This document shows, one piece after another, positions 49,259-56,798 of a stretch of DNA of 64,000 nucleotides (position 1 is the first letter of the stretch; each line of letters begins with the position of its first letter). Made by a program: the position numbers and the translations under genes. The stretch is from Capitulum mitella (Eukaryota; Arthropoda; Thecostraca; Pollicipedomorpha; Pollicipedidae), in assembly GCA_030062745.1 (NCBI GenBank), contig CP099851.1, forward strand, positions 3,841,161 to 3,905,160. The letters are read 5' to 3'. The notes under the pieces are model-generated. The model was not told the origin of the DNA. It was given only the letters and a program-made list of their open reading frames with translations, and did not search any database.

Positions 49259-49584
49259 TCCTCTCTCTCCATTCCCTTCTTCGTTTCCATTTCCGTTTCC
49301 GTCTCCGTCTCCATCTCCGTCCCCGCCCCGTCTCCGTCTCCGGCCTCCGTCCCTGTCGCCCTGTGTGTCGCTTGTCTGTCTGTCCCTGGCCTTGGCGCTG
49401 ACGTGTTCCCCTGTGACGTGACAGGGCCGGGCCGGACGGGCCGACCCAGCCCGTCCTGCCGCCGTGGAGCTTCGGCCAGACGCCGCCGCGGCGGCCGGCC
49501 ACCGGCGCCACCAGCGCCCAGGGCGTCCTCAACCGCGGCTTCTCCGCCATCGAGGAGTACCCGGACGAGTGTTCCGCCCTCTGA
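36927..49584 (+). CDS. SLC22-family organic ion transporter (11 coding exons)
   Basis: Twelve-helix major facilitator transporter of the plasma membrane, substrate unknown (organic cation, anion or zwitterion). Coding exons: 36927-37023, 37787-37929, 40117-40287, 40713-40816, 42758-42912, 43237-43405, 45447 to about 45574, 46041-46341, 48337-48527, 48978-49114, 49425-49584. About 585 residues, usual for the family. Diagnostic signs in order: N-terminal GEVGRWQLISFFVLSLY; large extracellular loop with cysteines and NWT, NAT, NHS glycosylation sequons; FGLVCEYEYL before helix 2; MFS motif SDRFGRRP across the exon 4/5 junction; SESPRWLL; WLANGLAYHGL; ARFCVSASFGM; YAAEVFPTGLRNTGLGSSA; SLPETEHLKLPDT. 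All junction phases agree except exon 7/8, which needs a donor I could not fix. Several introns end in splice-site-containing tandem repeats. Orthology within SLC22 cannot be decided by eye. Confidence 0.9.
37787..37929 (+). CDS. SLC22-like coding exon 2
   Basis: Acceptor cgtgcccacag. The split codon T|GT gives Cys, then LPAAWQTMVVVF (helix 1), then extracellular DFWCKPP and the sequon NWT. Donor AAG|gtcagt, phase 0. Confidence 0.85.
37930..40116 (+). other. Intron 2 of the transporter gene
   Basis: 2.2 kb. Holds a 40-base hairpin at 38185-38224 and an AT-rich stretch near 39270-39365. No gene seen in it. Confidence 0.7.
40117..40287 (+). CDS. SLC22-like coding exon 3
   Basis: 57 codons, phase 0 at both ends. 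Extracellular loop with DTC, NAT, PCP, NHS, then YHWTIREH. Acceptor tccactcacag, donor CAT|gtcagt. Confidence 0.85.
40713..40816 (+). CDS. SLC22-like coding exon 4
   Basis: Acceptor gatcggtccag. Encodes FGLVCEYEYLIGAVKASY, then helix 2 and the first half of the MFS motif (GMISD). Donor GACAG|gttagt, phase 2. Confidence 0.88.
41289..42504 (+). mobile_element. Family A TTAA element, copy A6, in intron 4
   Basis: Left end GTAACTGTATTCCCGG; right end decayed to cagttaa after a C-run. The interior retains A blocks ('actttataca', 'aggtcgagtcacggacctat', 'catgacagttccc', 'aatgggg'). It holds a TA microsatellite. Lies in the sense orientation of the gene. Confidence 0.65.
41557..41598. repeat. (TA)n microsatellite
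   Basis: Pure TA array inside A6. Confidence 0.97.
42758..42912 (+). CDS. SLC22-like coding exon 5
   Basis: Acceptor tgactgctgacag. Completes the Arg of SDRFGRRP, then PTILVLLSVMLVSSVAVSF (helix 3) and YIVLRFILALTVIAMYNTN (helix 4). Donor TTCT|gtaagt, phase 1. Confidence 0.9.
43237..43405 (+). CDS. SLC22-like coding exon 6
   Basis: Acceptor gtggtccgcag. Encodes MEMVGARWRAILGLLFPLPF (helix 5) and WRHLQLAVSVPLVLFFLYYW (helix 6). Donor TATTG|gtcagt, phase 2. Confidence 0.9.
43432..43482. repeat. (GA)n microsatellite in intron 6
   Basis: Uninterrupted GA array 25 bases after the exon-6 donor. Confidence 0.97.
44380..45446 (+). repeat. Degenerate GAT-rich tandem array ending at the exon-7 acceptor
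   Basis: Clusters of GAT/GATGAT alternate with a recurring stretch like 'ggtagtgatggcgtgtgtg' followed by an acceptor-like block and 'cagagtc'. A clear diverged copy of the acceptor region is at 45255-45310, where the true 'ctttcagggctgtatcagag' corresponds to 'cgttcatggttgtaccagag'. Weaker copies are at about 44980-45045 and 45140-45232. The repeat period is irregular. Confidence 0.55.
45447..45574 (+). CDS. SLC22-like coding exon 7 (3' end uncertain)
   Basis: Acceptor gtgtgccgcctttcag. Completes Trp, then AVSESPRWLLAAGKVDRAEG and IIESVAEINDR, matching the family's ESPRWL cytoplasmic segment. The donor is unclear: CCAG|gtcagg at 45574 looks best but leaves the reading frame one base off against exon 8. 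Alternatives at 45584, 45591 or 45609 are weaker. Confidence 0.75.
46041..46341 (+). CDS. SLC22-like coding exon 8
   Basis: Acceptor cgcactctttcccag after a pyrimidine tract. Encodes HEERTHVHVKELLRHHELRR, then TTLRVWLVWLANGLAYHGL (helix 7), helices 8-9 and FLLITTAFSR. Donor AGCAGAG|gtcaga, phase 1, which fits exon 9 exactly. The donor lies in the first unit of a 33-bp minisatellite; reading through instead of splicing keeps the frame open for about 110 further codons. Confidence 0.88.
46325..46652 (+). repeat. 33-bp minisatellite carrying the intron-8 donor (10 units)
   Basis: Ten units, each containing agcagaggtcagaggctggt then cacggtcaccctc, with few substitutions (one unit has gtgag instead of gtcag). 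Unit 1 is the last part of exon 8 plus the true donor. The unit length is a multiple of three, so the plus strand stays open (LSRGQRLVTVT repeated) and the minus strand is open too. Confidence 0.95.
46653..48018 (+). other. Interior of intron 8 of the transporter gene
   Basis: Unique-looking sequence between the donor-side and acceptor-side minisatellites. No conserved exon seen; frames here do not resemble the family. Confidence 0.5.
48019..48361 (+). repeat. 38-bp minisatellite carrying the intron-8 acceptor (9 units)
   Basis: Nine units (one of 39 bp) of the form ccaccctccacaggcgactg followed by gagcagggactggcccca. Unit 9 overlaps the start of exon 9; its ccctccgcag is the true acceptor. 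An AG at the equivalent place is kept in units 1, 3, 4, 5, 6 and 7 and lost in units 2 and 8 (ccgccgcgg). Confidence 0.95.
48337..48527 (+). CDS. SLC22-like coding exon 9
   Basis: Acceptor ccctccgcag. Starts GG to complete a Gly codon, then DYSRDWPLLLLTLLARFCVS, SASFGMVHLYAAEVFPTGLR and NTGLGSSAAWSALGGILAPL (helices 10-11). Donor CTG|gtgagt, phase 0. Confidence 0.9.
48675..48990 (+). repeat. 33-bp degenerate tandem array carrying the intron-9 acceptor (about 8 units)
   Basis: Units follow cgtctgttgtttgctgtttc then aggctgagcagta. The last unit contains the true acceptor and start of exon 10 (gctgatcagta). Similarity falls with distance from the exon. The unit two before the last keeps tttcag and an open frame (AQRYVCCLLYESEQ) into exon 10; the unit before that has an in-frame TAG. 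Confidence 0.85.
48978..49114 (+). CDS. SLC22-like coding exon 10
   Basis: Acceptor gtttgctgtttcag, phase 0. Encodes ADQYAHLPAIVLAGCVMGAG (helix 12), SLPETEHLKLPDTLHEAGSL. Donor GGCAG|gtcagt, phase 2. Confidence 0.9.
49109..49195 (+). repeat. Triplicated donor of intron 10, 32-bp period
   Basis: GGCAG|GTCAG occurs three times, with GT at 49115, 49147 and 49179. The sequence between the copies is only loosely similar. Confidence 0.75.
49206..49256. repeat. (CT)n microsatellite in intron 10
   Basis: Uninterrupted CT array followed by a diverged C/T-rich tract to about 49345. Confidence 0.97.
49425..49584 (+). CDS. SLC22-like coding exon 11 with stop
   Basis: Acceptor ctgtgacgtgacag. Completes Arg, then a Pro/Gly-rich cytoplasmic tail ending GFSAIEEYPDECSAL and TGA. 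The tail is poorly conserved in this family; frame and phase fit exactly. Confidence 0.85.
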
Positions 49585-50138
49585 CGGGGTCGGACCAGAA
49601 CGCCCGCCCGCGGTTCGGATCGGATCATGTCACCTCTCCGCAGCTCGGATCAGACCAGGACGCCTCCCCGCAGCTGGAATCAGATCCGCAGTGTGGCGGC
49701 GGTGACCGAGTGATGTGCGCTAACTTAAGTGCGTGCAGAGGTACGGTCGAGGAGCTGCAGTTACTGGCCTGCGGCCTTCGCCGGTACCGGTAGGGGGCAG
49801 GTAAACGTGTTCCCAAACTTGTGCGAGAGTTCGATGTCACCGGAGGTGCACAGGAAGAAACACGTTGAAGATTTCGATGGCCTCGCTGAACTCTGACCCT
49901 GGAGACGCGTTGGCCGCTGCTACCCTATCTGCGAACCCCATCTGCGAACAGCGGTCTGCGGTGTTGCCTGGTGAAGCTACCAGTCACTGGAGACGTCTGC
50001 AGCAGCTGCCCAGTTCGGAGAACCTACAAATGCCGGAGGGCGGCGAGGTATGCAGTAAGCCGCACGACCCGCAAAACACTCGAACCATCGTAGAGCTTGT
50101 CAGCACTGTTTTGCCACGCTGGGAACGCTTTTGCAGTC
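49585..50138. other. 3' flank of the transporter gene
   Basis: The first 120 bases are GC-rich with a short imperfect repeat of 'cggatcagaccagga'. Probably 3' UTR. No polyadenylation signal called. Confidence 0.4.
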
Positions 50139-51345
50139 ACGCTTACGGGTATTCCCGTATGCGGGAGCTTGAGAAGCCCGCCCTTTTGCTTGCCATTTCC
50201 AGGGTTTTTGAAGCAGTTTCACGAAACTTGGTCATTTCCCCTATTTATTCTCCCTATGTATTATGTAAAAGTTCCATATTTTTATTTCCCCAGGGGTGGA
50301 GCCGAAGAGCATTTTTGGCACTGTTGTTTCGGACCTCAGGGCATTTTTGACACTGTTAAAAGTAAATGAAAAATGACTGTTTAAAATAGCTTTTACGATG
50401 GATCTTGAAACTTTTTTTATGAGTTTAGGGAACTATGTGGAAATACAAGAAATGACAATGGTCTGAGATCACCTTATAAGGCCATTCAAGATTAAGTCAA
50501 AATGTGGTTTTATGTACATATTTTTGACTCCAATATTTCTCCATACGTATACGCATGGAGTATTATACGTGTATTATACAATATACGTAGCTTAGCACAG
50601 CGTCCCATATTTGTGTTTCAAGTTTCAGGTCGATGTCAGGTCAGGTCAACGAACTGAGATCTAAAATGTCCTATCGCATACCAGACGTCATGACAGCCAT
50701 AAACAGGACTTTACGAAAAACAGTCGATTGAAACCATTGGAAACGTTTCCAAATACCACGAGACGAACCCCAGGTCATTCTGTGACTTTGAGGTCACTTT
50801 GAGTCATTAGAAATAAGAAGTTGACATGATAAGCATGCGGCCATGACAATGTTCTTTTTTTATTCCCCTGGCGCTGCCTGAGAATATACACCATTATAAC
50901 GAATACAAATACACACACCATCATAACGAATATACACCATTAATATTTCCTCATTACAGAATGGCTAGCAAAAGCCGACCAGATATTTTATTTTAATTCA
51001 TTTTTTTCTTATTTTTCTCCCAATGTTTAAGCCTCTTAAACGTGTAGGCATTTCCCCAAAATTACAAACGTTCCGGCCGAAGGCCCTACCGATTAATTTC
51101 GATGTAAGCCAATTGCTCAAAATCGGTCAATAAACATTGGAGTTACCAGCAAAGCAATGCTCCTTTGTGGTTTTTTGCCCTCCTGTATCCACCTCTTCAA
51201 ATTTCCGATTCCTTTTTACGGAAATGCGGTTCACGTCTTACTGAATCGATTGCCCTTTCTTGGAGTCAAATCGGACAGTTCTCTAGATCGGCGAGGGGGG
51301 AGGAGCGCATAAGCCCCTCATACGCGAATGCGCACTAGCGTCACG
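50139..51345 (+). mobile_element. Family A element, copy A7 (diverged), between the convergent genes
   Basis: Begins near gggtattcccgtatgcggg and keeps A blocks ('ttttgcttgccatttccagg', 'acgaaacttggtcat', 'gtttcaggtcgatgtcaggt', 'aatcgattgcc'). The TTAA ends have decayed. Confidence 0.6.
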
Positions 51346-51749
51346 GGTATTGGAATAAGATTATCTCCCGAACTAAATCTCCTTCGATGTGACCATCCGT
51401 GTATTAAGCCTCGCACTGACAACATGCGTGAGCAGAGCATTGTGCTGGCCCGGAAACTCCGCAATGAAACTTACCTACCAGACGAAACGCACCGTGCACA
51501 GGAGCCGTGAAACCGCACAAAATCACGCGCCGTGGCTGGAGCCGTGCCATCGCATGTGCCGCACTCGGCCAGTGCCACCCGGGACCAAACTAAACAACGG
51601 AACGCAGCCGAACAGCTCCCAATGCCCGTCTGGCAACAGCAGCGAATGGTCCCGGCCGGACCCAAGCCTCAGTGACCCACAGCTAGCGTTATACGTGGCA
51701 GTGAGCAGACAGCTTGACCGCCACACGTACAGAAGGCCGATCCAAGCGC

Positions 51750-51875
51750 TACAGCGGGACCAAGGGGCACCGCCAGTCCAGCCGCAGGATCAGGGGCATC
51801 GCCGCCCCTGCGGCAAGACCAGGGGCACCGCCACCCTTCCGGCGAGACCAGAGGCACCGCCACCCCTCCGAAGCG
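51750..51875 (-). repeat. About 30-bp tandem repeat just downstream of KRTCAP2
   Basis: About four units like cggcgagaccagaggcaccg then ccaccccttc. It starts 14 bases past the KRTCAP2 stop codon and so probably lies in the 3' UTR. Confidence 0.7.
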
Positions 51876-51888
51876 TGTCGTTTGGGCA

Positions 51889-51994
51889 CTATCGCCTCTT
51901 CTTGGAGGGCGCCACCTGCACCGCCACGGGCGCCACATAGGTGGCTTGAGACAGCCTGTTCATGTAGTACAGGATGGCCACGGAGAAGATGAAG
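51889..51994 (-). CDS. KRTCAP2: KRTCAP2 coding exon 3 with stop
   Basis: Acceptor ctccatttcag. Completes Cys, then FIFSVAILYYMNRLSQATYV and the tail APSKKRR, TAG. Confidence 0.92.
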
Positions 51995-54900
51995 CTGAAA
52001 TGGAGAACGCATACTGGTGAACGGCACCAGTGGAGCACGCAACGTCAGAGACCACGCGCAAAGCAGAACGCACCGGTTGTTTAACATTGTCTGGGGGTTA
52101 ACCACGGCAGACGCCGGATGGGCGTTGAGCGAATAGACGACGTAGCACAGTAAGGATTCTGGACAATTGCTTTCGTACGAACGGTAACGGGTTTAGTCTC
52201 CTACGGCGAAGATCGTCAATCTGCTCGTGGAAAGCCACCGGGTCTGTTCCACAGGGGTCTGTCCCTACCTCTTTAGGAGTCTGGCACATTCGACTGAAGT
52301 GCAGTACTGCTATCATCATGACATAATCAGAGTGTGGAATTACTGAGCTTACGACAGAAATGCTTAACAGCCGTAAACTGGCAAAAACAAAAAAAAAACG
52401 GCACGACACGCAGTATGAATGTCTTTCCAAATAGGCGAAAATACAAAAAATCGGCATGCTCATGTTCCCATGCCCACAGATGATACAACCAGGTTACCAA
52501 TCTCCTGCGACCTGTGTTCCCGCACAATCTCGCCCTACCCTGAGTACATTTCCGGAGCTCTCCGTGGCCCACAGCGTCGCGGGAGGGACAATCATTGAGA
52601 CCCTGAACGCAGGGCGAGCACAGAAATTCAACACCAACCCTGCGGCAATGCCCTCGAGAAATGCCTTGCACACGGTCCGCGATCCTTCGCCCTGAAACTG
52701 GGACGTTCCATCGTCGATGTCTGGCGCAGTGCGAGCCTGCCCAGCGGCCACGGCCTCCGCCCTCACCAGACGGTGGTGCAGACCCGGTGGATCATGCCGG
52801 CGGCCGTGCAGGCCATGGCCAGGCAGAGCAGCACCTCCAGCAGCTTGGTCTGGAAGCCCTTGCCGAACAGCGTCGTCTCCAGGTTGCCGACGAACGTGAG
52901 CATGAGCAGGAAGAGCAGCGAGCTGGCGCCGCCGGCCAGCACCGTCAGCAGCGGCGAGGCGGTCAGCTGCGGCTTCAGCAGCTGCAGGCCGGCGAACAGA
53001 CTGACGGCCAGCACCAGCGACAGCACCAGCGACACCTGGCTGCTCACGGCTGCAGGATAAACACACGGCGGAATGAGCTAAAAGCACACTTGGTTTCTCA
53101 CGACCACCCGACAAAACGGTGTACTTGGGTTACTGCAGGATGAGCTAAAAATAAAAACACTTCAAACTGAATATATTGCTTATGGCAATGTGTCCGTAGT
53201 ATGGACCTACTATGTCTATACGAGATACTTAATTTCACAAAATACTTCATTTCCTATGCTGGACAGCTCAGACACACCAGTGTTCAAGACACAGGAGCCT
53301 CTTACTACGTCTTCCTGTTTAACCCGCGCCCAACCGGCACCCTGACGTGGGTGGCCGGAGCCCGGGGGAGGGGCGTTTCGACACAGTAACTCTATTTCAC
53401 AAATGGAACGTTCGAGGAAAATCAAACTTATATCATCGGTAATCTCCCGATGAGTAAGTTCCAAGGCACTTAAAACTTCGGAAATAGAAAAAAATCATGC
53501 AACTTTCTGCCCATTTATGTAAAAAAAATGGTAATTTCTAAGAATTATGGTTCTGCCCCTAAAATGGAGCTAGAACAACTTTGAGCATGTCAATGGAAAG
53601 CCACTAGAATGCACATTATTGTGACACAATTTATAACAGATATGCAATCACACACTGCATCACGTGACCTAAGGCAATGTCATTTTTCATTTTACTATAT
53701 TTACGAGGTCCCTGAATGTCATTGGTGAGCTGTTGTCCATGCATGCTTCCAAACCAGTAAGAATGGATTTCTATGAACATTTTCCAAATACTAGCAGACT
53801 AGAACAACGACCCAACGTGACCTAACCTGACCTTGTGGCCTGACCAAACATTCAGCCATTTTTTGTTCTATTTTGTGCCCTGATGAGGTTCAACAACCAA
53901 TCTACACAAAAGGATAATGACATCTTTGGACTGAAACTTCCACGATCATCATCAATAGGGTGCTATATAATGCCAATCATGTGACCTGGCCTAACATAGG
54001 ATCATGACTTGATTTGAAGCATGCTTGGGTTTCATCTTTTATGCCTAGATCTGCCAATGACTCATGAGATAAACCTGAGGGATAAAAATGGACATCTGGA
54101 TATGAAGTCAGTTTTCTCCCATCGTGACCTTGCATGACCTTAGGCGACCTAGGGCCATTTCACAGCACATGGGCATCATGGCAAAAATTAGAACAACAGA
54201 CTTCAGTGCCTATTCTTACCCCAAGGGTCATCAAAACAGGATTTTTCATTCTTTTTTGCTAGTTAACCCCAAATGTAACCAGACATGACCTCATGATCCT
54301 CTATGTGGGTCAACACTTTTTGTCACATTTAGTGACTTCCTTGGGCAAGGAATACATTTCAGACACAAACAAATCCAGTACACAGTTCAAAATCATTAGG
54401 AACAGGGAAATATGGTAGAAATTTACCTGATTTCATGTCACTGACATTGACCTTGACAAGAAATTTGAGACAGCACAATTTTCAAGAATGTCCTTCACTA
54501 TTATCCCTGAAAGTTTCAGGCTGATCCATTGCACAGCTGGTTTGTTGAAGACTTCTTTTAAGGAATTAGAGCTTGCTATCTTTTACGTGATCTAGGTCAG
54601 TGACTTGATGTGGCTGGAAGCTGGGAATTCTATCAGAACATGCGCAAAGGACACATGAAAAGTTACTGGTAGTTTCCGCATGTTATGCATGACGTTTTTT
54701 CCTATCACCAAAAACTGCCAGCCAGGTTGAACAAGGGTTAATGCTGTTCACAAAGTTGTGTGATTCTACTAAACCACTATTCTGTTATATAATTAACAAA
54801 TAACAATAGTACATTATTATGTAATGACATATAATATTAGGTATGTAATAAAAATTACATGCATATACATGTATAAATTCTACTTAGCCACACAAACATA

Positions 54901-56329
54901 CATGCATAGGTCCCTTGGTCCAAGGTGCCCTTCTCAAATAAAAGGGACTTGGATTTTCAAGGCCTCACATGCAGTGTTGAAAACCTGCTTTTTCTTCCTG
55001 GTGTCGGAGTGCACAAGTTCTCGTTTGGAATATAAAATGTCATGTGTTTATGTGAGAAACACAGACTAACTAGGTGCTTTGCAAACATGTGGCCAGCACA
55101 GGCAGATCCAGGGACTCTGTTTGGGGATGGGCCAAGCCAGTTTCCAGGGTCTACATGGTAGGTCAACAGAGCTGTTGACAGGGGCAGAAGGCAGCTGGCT
55201 GTGGGTTCAGAATATACTTCAGTGGGCGGGTATGGATGGTCAGCCATCAACTGGGGGGGATGCTGGGCAATTTCAAACTATTGCTGAGTAGGAATACCTG
55301 TGTCTCCTGGGGGAGGCAAATGACCATTTCAGAGCACAAAATTTTTCTTGGAGCATAAAATTTTTTGGTGCTCTTTAACACCAGAAAATGGTCTCCCCAT
55401 GTTAGTGCTAATGGTAACATGTAAAAATTTCATCTGAAATTTTCAAACTTTCAAAATCCTTATCTGTGAAACATTACTTCCTGTTAAAGGGAAAGTAGAT
55501 TCTTGTGTTGGAGCAAAATTTGGCATGGTCAACATTTACTGGCATTTTTCCTTTTCATATTTCATTGCTACTGAGTAGTCAGGGCCTTTAGTTAACAGCT
55601 GCATTTTACAATCTTACCAACACTATTTCCTTCAAGTGTATTATATCTGTGCTGTGATAATGAACTCAGCCTAAATTTTGCCCCTTGCCATTTTCTATAA
55701 GTTCATGTCATGGTAAATTTATTTGTTCTTAAGTTTAGGGCCATAACAGCAAATTTCCATCTTGAACTTACCTTCCAGAAAAAAATGGTATTAGGAGAGA
55801 AAAATCATCCAATAGGCAACTGTAATGCCAATACTTATCATACTCCACTGGTCTTGCTTATCAATACCACTTAATGACCCTGTGAACTGTCACAACTTTC
55901 CATCACAAAGTTGTAACCATGGCATCCCATAACATGCCAGCATGGCCAAGCAATGTATTACAAAAACGCCTTTACTTGATAAATAGTGATCCTAAGTACC
56001 TGAGAATGTAGTTACCAGGGAGCAAACATGGTATGTGGCCAAAAAATGCTTTTATCATCTGTCCAAGAAACCAACCTTTTGAAGTGACCCAACTAGAGGA
56101 CCAAAATTACGACACAGCGCTACACTAAAAAGGAATTTCTCTCCGGATATCTGCAATGCTTTGAAAATGCATGTGGCTAAATGCACATTTATTCCTGGTT
56201 TGTAGTTGTATTGCGATTGGAGAGCAAATCAAGGAATATTCTTCAGGAAAAAACGCACATAAGCCCCAAAACCAGATCAACAAAAATTGTGCAGTGAAGT
56301 CGGATATGATATACAAGATACTTACCCAT
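51889..56329 (-). CDS. KRTCAP2: KRTCAP2, oligosaccharyltransferase accessory subunit (3 coding exons)
   Basis: 130 residues, against about 136 in the human protein. KRTCAP2 (KCP2) is a small ER membrane protein of the translocon-linked STT3A oligosaccharyltransferase, which N-glycosylates nascent proteins. Coding exons on the minus strand: 56329-56326 (ATGG), 53049-52767, 51994-51889. Phases agree: 4 + 283 + 106 bases. Recognition rests on NLETTLFGKGFQTK, the GMIHRVCTTVCFIFS segment across the exon 2/3 junction, YYMNRLSQATY, and the lysine-rich end SKKRR, which fits a KKxx-type ER retrieval signal. Four hydrophobic segments lie at about residues 6-26, 36-56, 70-90 and 93-105. The gene converges on the transporter gene. 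Exon 1 was placed because ATGG|gtaagt is a consensus donor giving the expected MAVSSQVS start. Confidence 0.92.
51995..52766 (-). other. KRTCAP2 intron 2
   Basis: 0.77 kb, no repeats or genes recognised. Confidence 0.8.
52767..53049 (-). CDS. KRTCAP2: KRTCAP2 coding exon 2
   Basis: Acceptor gtgtttatcctgcag. Encodes VSSQVSLVLSLVLAVSLFAG through IHRVCTTV. Donor GTCTG|gtgagg, phase 2. Very GC-rich. Confidence 0.93.
53050..56325 (-). other. KRTCAP2 intron 1
   Basis: 3.3 kb. Contains the family C element C1 (53319-54741) and AT-rich unique sequence rich in short TGACCT-like motifs. Confidence 0.8.
53319..54741 (+). mobile_element. Family C TTAA element, copy C1
   Basis: Begins TTAACCCGCGCCCAACCGG and ends gaacaaggGTTAA; bounded by TTAA at both sides. 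Matches C2 (17883-19305) in inverted orientation, including the GC-rich left end and 'agggtgctatataatgcc'. No coding capacity. Confidence 0.75.
56326..56329 (-). CDS. KRTCAP2: KRTCAP2 coding exon 1 (ATGG only)
   Basis: The minus strand reads gaaacATGG|gtaagt. Only four coding bases; the rest of the exon is 5' UTR extending toward about 56450. Chosen because it restores the conserved start (M-A-V) and the phase needed by exon 2. Confidence 0.75.
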
Positions 56330-56600
56330 GTTTCTTTCCCGTGTAAGCGTACCAGAGGAACACACCAACTTCCTAAATGCGTGCACTTTCAAATTCTGTC
56401 CCGTCTCACACCGCTCCCAGCACACAAAACGCCGGTAATGAAAAACTGCCGCACCCCGCCATAATAGGAAACCGATTTGGCAGCAAAATACGAACGTGGC
56501 AGCTTACGAGAAAGAAATATTGGCTGAGGAGCAAGGCCAAAACCCGAGTCCCAGGTCAGTTAGTCGGAAGTGGTCAATACCAAGCGTGTAACTTTGTATA

Positions 56601-56655
56601 CCTTTGGTATGGAGCTTTCCATACCAAAGGATTTTATTGGTATGAAATTTCATAC
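56601..56655. repeat. Two adjacent palindromes upstream of KRTCAP2
   Basis: 56601-56630: 13-bp perfect arms (cctttggtatgga) around a 4-base loop. 56640-56655: the perfect palindrome gtatgaaatttcatac. They lie about 0.3 kb upstream of the KRTCAP2 start. Confidence 0.9.
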
Positions 56656-56798
56656 TAGTATTTTGGCCCACTGATCTATTTTCTTATGATATAAAATCCG
56701 TTTCTTTAAATACATTTTCAATGCCACACTAAAGGAACGGATGAATTTATTTTTCTCCATGTCAAAATTTGTCACAGTTTTCCACCCATGGTTCAAAC

